This document shows, piece after piece, positions 60,383-64,000 of a DNA stretch of 64,000 bases. The notes below the pieces were generated by a model that saw only the letters and a list, made by a program, of their open reading frames with translations, was not told the DNA's origin and made no database searches. The translations under genes and the position numbers were made by a program. Position 1 is the stretch's first letter. Each line of letters begins with the position of its first letter. The stretch comes from Hyphomicrobiales bacterium. GTDB taxonomy: Bacteria > Pseudomonadota > Alphaproteobacteria > Rhizobiales > Aestuariivirgaceae. The stretch is from the NCBI GenBank assembly GCA_016710435.1, contig JADJVV010000001.1, positions 2,130,501 to 2,194,500 on the forward strand, in the 5' to 3' direction.

Positions 60383-61789
60383 CTACAGTGATTTCAGGAA
60401 AGCGATGAGCGCGTCGCGTTGGTCCTTGCTGGTATTGCGGAAAGCCTCGCGGGCCGTCTCTGCCTCTCCGCCGTGCCAGAGAATGGCCTCGGCGAACCCC
60501 CGGGCGCGGCCGTCATGCAGCAGGAAGCCATGGCCGTTCACCTGGGGGACAAGTCCGAGACCCCACAGCGGTGGCGTGCGCCATTCCAGCCCCGAAGCCG
60601 CAAAATCCGGCCGGTTGTCGGCAAGGCCTTCGCCCATATCGTGCAGGAGAAGGTCCGTATACGGATGGAATGTCTGATGCGACACTTCCGGCAGCGGGTG
60701 GCCGCCGCTTTGCAGTGTGGGCATGTGGCAGGAACTGCACCCCAGTCCGCGGAACAGCGCAGCACCCTCCATAACGGCGGGGGAATCAGCACCGCGTTGG
60801 GCCGGAACGGAGAGCGTCGCCGAATAGAGTGTCAGCTTGTCGAGAAACACATCCGTCAATTCCGGCGCGCCGCCGTTGAACTGCGCGGCACAGGCCGCCT
60901 GCGCCGCATCGCAATTTTCGGCAGAACGAAGCGAGGAGGTGAGCCCGATGTCGCCGAGTGCCGCTCCGGCATTCTGGTTGCGGAGCGTCGGCTGTCCCGC
61001 CTTCCATCCAAAGCGGCCGATGGCTGGGGCTTGCGTCTCCGCATTCCACACCCTGTTGGTGCGGCCCGAAATGCCGTCACCATCCGCGTCGCCAGGATCG
61101 GCCAGCGCCGTCAACGTGGCATCCGGCACCGCCTCCAGCAGGCCAAGGCCGATCATCTGCGGTGCAACGCGTGGCGAAATCAGCAGATCAGCGGGCAAGG
61201 GGCCGTAACCCGGCTGTTCAATGGCATAGTCTGGCTTGCGCAGGGAGAAGGCCTCACCATCACCGTAGTAGCCAGCAATCTCGGTGTAGGTGATCCGCGC
61301 CACACCTTCCGTCGCCACATCGTGATTGCTGCGCTCGCTCAACTGGTCGCCGTAGCCCGGCACGGGACGAGGACCGCCATGCGGTCCTTCACCCGGAACG
61401 CTGATCCGCAACAGCATGGACTCCATGGGCCCGTGGCCATCGGCAGGCGGTTGGCCCCGGCCATCCTTGGTGTGGCAACCGGAGCAGGACACACGGTTGA
61501 ACAAGGGTCCGAGCCCATCGAAGGCCTTCACGGATGCGGGCGCCATCACCCAGTTGGTGTTGAACAGGCGGTTGCCGAAGGAAAAGATGCGCTGGTGTTC
61601 CCGCGGCGCATTGGGCGCGGCGAAAGAAAATGCGTTCTGCGCCGCGATGGGCCGCGTCGTTGCCCCGCCCAGGGCGGCCGTTACGGGCATCGACAGCAGC
61701 TGCTCGCGAACGGAAGACCCGCCCGCACTGGCCACGATGCTCACGGCCGTGAGTGCCGTGGCAAACACGATGGAAGCAGTCAATCGCAC
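60383..61789 (-). CDS. di-heme oxidoreductase, DUF1111 (thiol oxidoreductase-like)
   Basis: A 468-residue exported c-type cytochrome of DUF1111. A signal peptide (LTASIVFATALTAVSIVASA) is followed by two heme c sites: CSGCH at residues 102-106 in VSCSGCHTKDGRGQPPADGH, and CSSCHM near 355 in GLGCSSCHMPTLQSGG. The DUF1111 blocks FNTNWVMAP, GDADGDGISGRTNRVWN and GRFGWKAGQPTLRNQNA are present. These proteins are regularly encoded with imelysins and are thought to take part in periplasmic iron handling. It starts seven bases after the imelysin stop. Confidence 0.9.
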   Translation of the reverse strand: MRLTASIVFATALTAVSIVASAGGSSVREQLLSMPVTAALGGATTRPIAAQNAFSFAAPNAPREHQRIFSFGNRLFNTNWVMAPASVKAFDGLGPLFNRVSCSGCHTKDGRGQPPADGHGPMESMLLRISVPGEGPHGGPRPVPGYGDQLSERSNHDVATEGVARITYTEIAGYYGDGEAFSLRKPDYAIEQPGYGPLPADLLISPRVAPQMIGLGLLEAVPDATLTALADPGDADGDGISGRTNRVWNAETQAPAIGRFGWKAGQPTLRNQNAGAALGDIGLTSSLRSAENCDAAQAACAAQFNGGAPELTDVFLDKLTLYSATLSVPAQRGADSPAVMEGAALFRGLGCSSCHMPTLQSGGHPLPEVSHQTFHPYTDLLLHDMGEGLADNRPDFAASGLEWRTPPLWGLGLVPQVNGHGFLLHDGRARGFAEAILWHGGEAETAREAFRNTSKDQRDALIAFLKSL

Positions 61790-61796
61790 GGCAGGT

Positions 61797-63056
61797 TTAC
61801 TCCGTCGGGATGAGGACGAGAACGCCCAGCGTGCTGCCCACCTTCTTCAGGCCGTCGGCCAAAGCCTGCAAACTGGCCATAGCCTCTTCCGCAGCCTTGC
61901 GTTCTGATGATGCCGCATCGGCGCGGAGCACAGCGTCCCACGGATCGCCCAGCGCCCCGATCTTGGCTTCGGCATCCACCAGCAGGCCGTCCACTTCGGA
62001 GGCCACGGCGGCGTTGCGGGACTTCACCAGGCCGGCGAGTTTCGCCTCCTCCCACACCCGCTTGATGCCGGCGAGGTCATGCACGAAATCCTGCTTGGTG
62101 GTGTCGGAGAAACAGGAGTGTTCATCCTCCTGGTCGCCGGAATCGAGTGCCACGCCCAGCCGCTCCGACATGAATTCGAAACCGGCGAGGATCGCCATGC
62201 CATTCACCATGCGGCCCAGCGCCTCGCGCTGGTCCAGCTTTTCGAACACCTCGCGATAGTTGCCCGCAACGGAAGGTGCCCATTGCTGCTCCAGCGACTG
62301 AAGGTCTCCCACCAGCTTTTCCGTCACCGCCTTGAGATAGGCGCGGCGGCGGTCGTTGTTGCCCTCACCGGCGATATAATCCGTGGACGGACGGTTGCCC
62401 GGACCCGTGGTAGAGAGGTCCTGTCCCCACAGCAGGAACTCGATTGCATGCCAGCCCGTCGTCACATCCGCTTCATCGGATTTCTGGTTGATCGCGGCGA
62501 GGCCTGCACCGGTGATCGTCTCTGTTCCGTTATTGATGATTCCCGCCTTCGGGTTGCCTTCAACATAGTCGATATAGGCCTCGTTCATGGGCCAGGAGTT
62601 GATGTCGCCCTCGATCGCCTCGATGGGGCCGTCGTAGAAACGATACGCCTCCGTTTCCAGATAAGCGGGCCTTGCCGCAACCCAGGCGGCCCGCGCCGCC
62701 GCCAGCGTCTCCGGCAACGGCTTGTCGAGCAGGGCGTCGATGGCAGCGGCCATCTTGTCCGCCCCAGTGGCCGCGTCTGCATAGCTCTGGTGCACCAGCG
62801 TGGCGTAGGCCTCGATCTGCGGCTTGGCATCGAAAGCAAAGGCAGTGGGGTCTGTCGAGTCGAGCTTGTAGCTGCTGACGGCCTGGCCCCCGCCTTCGCC
62901 GCCCTCGCTGGCTCCTTCGCCGCCTTCTCCATCCGACAGGATGAAGGCCGGGTTGTGTGGCAATATCACCCGTGCAGACGGCGCGGCCTCCAGGATTTGC
63001 GTCGTCCCCACGAGGGCGATGCCCACCGCCGTCCACGTCTTCAATGTTTTCGCCAT
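61797..63056 (-). CDS. imelysin family (IrpA/ICMP-like) periplasmic iron-related protein
   Basis: A 419-residue exported protein from the ATG at 63056 (MAKTLKTWTAVGIALVGTTQ). After the signal comes an unusual Gly/Glu-rich insert (GEGGEGASEGGEGGGQ, near residues 43-58), then the helical imelysin domain: FYDGPIEAIEGDINSWPMNE, the G-x-H-x-x-E motif in TGWHAIEFLLWGQDLS, and LEQQWAPSVAGNYREVF. Imelysins (IrpA of Synechococcus, ICMP of Pseudomonas) are iron-regulated and were once taken for peptidases. It heads an operon with the di-heme oxidoreductase and the cysteine-rich protein, and is divergent from piuC. Confidence 0.92.
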   Translation of the reverse strand: MAKTLKTWTAVGIALVGTTQILEAAPSARVILPHNPAFILSDGEGGEGASEGGEGGGQAVSSYKLDSTDPTAFAFDAKPQIEAYATLVHQSYADAATGADKMAAAIDALLDKPLPETLAAARAAWVAARPAYLETEAYRFYDGPIEAIEGDINSWPMNEAYIDYVEGNPKAGIINNGTETITGAGLAAINQKSDEADVTTGWHAIEFLLWGQDLSTTGPGNRPSTDYIAGEGNNDRRRAYLKAVTEKLVGDLQSLEQQWAPSVAGNYREVFEKLDQREALGRMVNGMAILAGFEFMSERLGVALDSGDQEDEHSCFSDTTKQDFVHDLAGIKRVWEEAKLAGLVKSRNAAVASEVDGLLVDAEAKIGALGDPWDAVLRADAASSERKAAEEAMASLQALADGLKKVGSTLGVLVLIPTE

Positions 63057-63072
63057 TGTACTTCCCGTCAAT

Positions 63073-63104
63073 CCGACTAATATGGTCGGGATAACATCAT
63101 CCCG
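63073..63104. promoter_or_regulatory. overlapping dyads in the imelysin/piuC divergent promoter
   Basis: CCGAC (63073-63077) with GTCGG (63085-63089) and CGGGAT (63087-63092) with ATCCCG (63099-63104) form two overlapping inverted repeats. A TAATAT at 63078-63083 could be the -10 of piuC, with TTGTAC at 63056-63061 as a poor -35. Position between two iron-linked genes makes an iron-responsive operator likely, but neither repeat matches the Irr, RirA or Fur consensus I know. Confidence 0.45.
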
Positions 63105-63151
63105 CAAAACCGGTCAAACAGAATCGGCGTGCGCGTGCAGACGAGGTGACG

Positions 63152-63814
63152 ATGATCTTCCAGATTGCAGACGTTCTGACACCGGACGAGGTTGCCGAAG
63201 CGCGCGCCAAGCTCGGAAGTGAGATGGCGGGGTTTGCCTCGGGCAAGGCCACCGCGGGCTGGTATGTGAAGGACCTGAAGCACAACGATCAGGCCAACGG
63301 CCCCGCGGCACTGCAGGTGATCGCCGATGTGAAGCAGGCCCTGCTGGCCAACACCGCCTTCCGCTCCATCGCGAGGCCCAAGGACTTCGTGAAAATGTTG
63401 GCGTCGCGCTATCAGCCAGGCATGGCCTATGGCACCCATGTGGATGACGCGCTCATGGGCGGCAAGCGCACGGATATGTCATTCACGCTCTTCCTCGCTG
63501 ATCCGGCTTCCTATGACGGCGGCGAACTGGTGGTGGAAGGCAATGACGGCGACAACGCCCTCAAGCTCCCTGCCGGCGCGCTGGTGCTTTATCCCACCAC
63601 CAGCCTGCACCGCGTGAACGAGGTGACGCGGGGCGAGCGTCTGGCCATCGTGGGCTGGGTGCGCAGCTTCATCCGCAGCCAGGAACAGCGCGACGTCCTT
63701 CTCGATCTCGACCAGGTGATTGCGGGCCTCGCTGGCACCGCCGCCGACCGCGCCACCACGGACCGGATCTTCAAGGTCCGCAATGTTCTCACGCGCATGT
63801 GGGCGGAAGACTGA
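63152..63814 (+). CDS. PKHD-type Fe(II)/2-oxoglutarate hydroxylase, PiuC/YbiX-like
   Basis: A 220-residue dioxygenase. From the ATG at 63152 (MIFQIADVLTPDEVAEAR), with AGGTG a few bases upstream. The double-stranded beta helix shows the iron ligands H-x-D in YGTHVDDALMGGKRTDMSFT and the distal histidine in YPTTSLHRVNEVTRGERLAI, with the 2-oxoglutarate arginine in the same block. LASRYQPGMAYGTH and GWVRSFIRSQEQRDVL are family marks. PiuC genes are commonly found next to TonB-dependent receptors and are iron-repressed in Pseudomonas; here the partner is the imelysin operon. Confidence 0.93.
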   Translation: MIFQIADVLTPDEVAEARAKLGSEMAGFASGKATAGWYVKDLKHNDQANGPAALQVIADVKQALLANTAFRSIARPKDFVKMLASRYQPGMAYGTHVDDALMGGKRTDMSFTLFLADPASYDGGELVVEGNDGDNALKLPAGALVLYPTTSLHRVNEVTRGERLAIVGWVRSFIRSQEQRDVLLDLDQVIAGLAGTAADRATTDRIFKVRNVLTRMWAED

Positions 63815-63898
63815 TTCTCTTTCCCCGCCGCCGCTTTCTCGTCTAACTTGCTCCATAACCCGGCTGTAAACGCCGGGACATACGAAGGGGTGGATGCG

Positions 63899-64000
63899 AT
63901 GGCACAGGACTCTCCGCAACTGGAACAGCCGATGGTGCATCTTGTGCACATGGCTGTTTTCACCCTCGTGGTGGCGGTGCTCGCGGCGGTTCTCTACTCC
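63899..64000 (+). CDS. start of a membrane protein, cut by the window (possibly MotA/TolQ/ExbB-like)
   Basis: Only the first 34 codons are present. The ATG at 63899 is preceded by GAAGGGG at a good distance; an ATG at 63894 is out of this frame. MAQDSPQLEQPMVHLVHMAV leads into one hydrophobic helix (FTLVVAVLAAVLYS). The pattern is like the N-terminus of large alphaproteobacterial MotA/TolQ/ExbB proton-channel proteins, but 34 residues cannot decide. A short hairpin (CCCGGC 63859-63864, GCCGGG 63872-63877) lies before it. Confidence 0.5.
   Translation, partial: MAQDSPQLEQPMVHLVHMAVFTLVVAVLAAVLYS

Noticed and set aside
60419..61813. Open frame of 464 codons on the plus strand
   Set aside because: Antisense to the di-heme gene, whose two heme motifs settle the coding strand.
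1..64000. tRNA, rRNA, CRISPR arrays, insertion sequences and prophage genes
   Set aside because: All gaps between genes were read; none shows a tRNA cloverleaf, regularly spaced repeats, terminal inverted repeats with a transposase, or phage-type genes.

Overview
The window reads as a chromosomal segment of a GC-rich alphaproteobacterium, most likely a member of Hyphomicrobiales (Rhizobiales). The support is indirect but consistent: a GapR (DUF2312) nucleoid protein, an aa3 oxidase locus in the order ctaC-ctaD-ctaB-small protein-ctaG-ctaE, a COX4-like protein in front of a three-gene pntAA-pntAB-pntB transhydrogenase, DUF1289/DUF1244/DUF983/DUF1036/DUF882 families typical of the class, and CtrA-like sites (TTAA-N7-TTAA). 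No rRNA, tRNA, phage, transposon or CRISPR array was seen, and gene density is high on both strands. I cannot name a genus.

Layout. 1-3.8 kb: end of dusA, DUF1289, a retropepsin-like protease, and divergent cobS/cobT of the cobalamin lower-ligand pathway. 3.9-9.3 kb: a DivJ/PleC-type histidine kinase, the Mrp Fe-S carrier, a membrane-anchored unknown, a glutathione transferase and moaA. 9.3-15 kb: a GcvA-like regulator divergent from a creatinase with a lysine-rich tail, an ABC ATPase without a permease, a DUF1194 protein and an amidase. 15-19 kb: a MacA/MacB-type efflux set. 18.9-24.6 kb: a tightly packed minus-strand operon (tldD, HAD phosphatase, MATE transporter, two DUF937-like proteins), then an IalB-like periplasmic protein. 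24.8-31 kb: the cytochrome c oxidase locus behind an FNR/FixK-type box, ending in DUF983 and SURF1. 31-38 kb: thrC, an M16 protease, an acetyltransferase and a large GGDEF/EAL protein. 38-43 kb: YqgE, a DsbD-alpha-like protein, a peroxiredoxin, a malonyl-CoA synthetase whose end runs into a G21 tract, rpmJ, a TPR protein and an acetyltransferase. 43-51 kb: pyruvate kinase, DUF1036, DUF1244-gapR, a DUF882 protein and an L,D-transpeptidase (both cell-envelope), and an NtrC-type regulator. 51.5-59 kb: oligoendopeptidase F, an outer-membrane-like protein, a PaaK-like adenylating enzyme and the pnt operon. 59-64 kb: a second DUF1194 protein, then an iron-flavoured locus (imelysin, di-heme DUF1111 oxidoreductase, a 14-cysteine protein) divergent from a PiuC-type hydroxylase, and the start of a further membrane protein.

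Most of this is core metabolism and I do not see a complete novel defence or biosynthetic system. The places that deserve follow-up are: the DUF937 pair with repeated G-D-I-L motifs translationally coupled to a MATE transporter; the iron locus with its cysteine-rich partner and shared dyad; the creatinase with an expanding VAKKK repeat tail; the 34-bp dyad and perfect CtrA-type site in front of the DUF882 gene; the FNR-type box in front of ctaC; and the homopolymer block at the end of matB, which is probably an assembly error.
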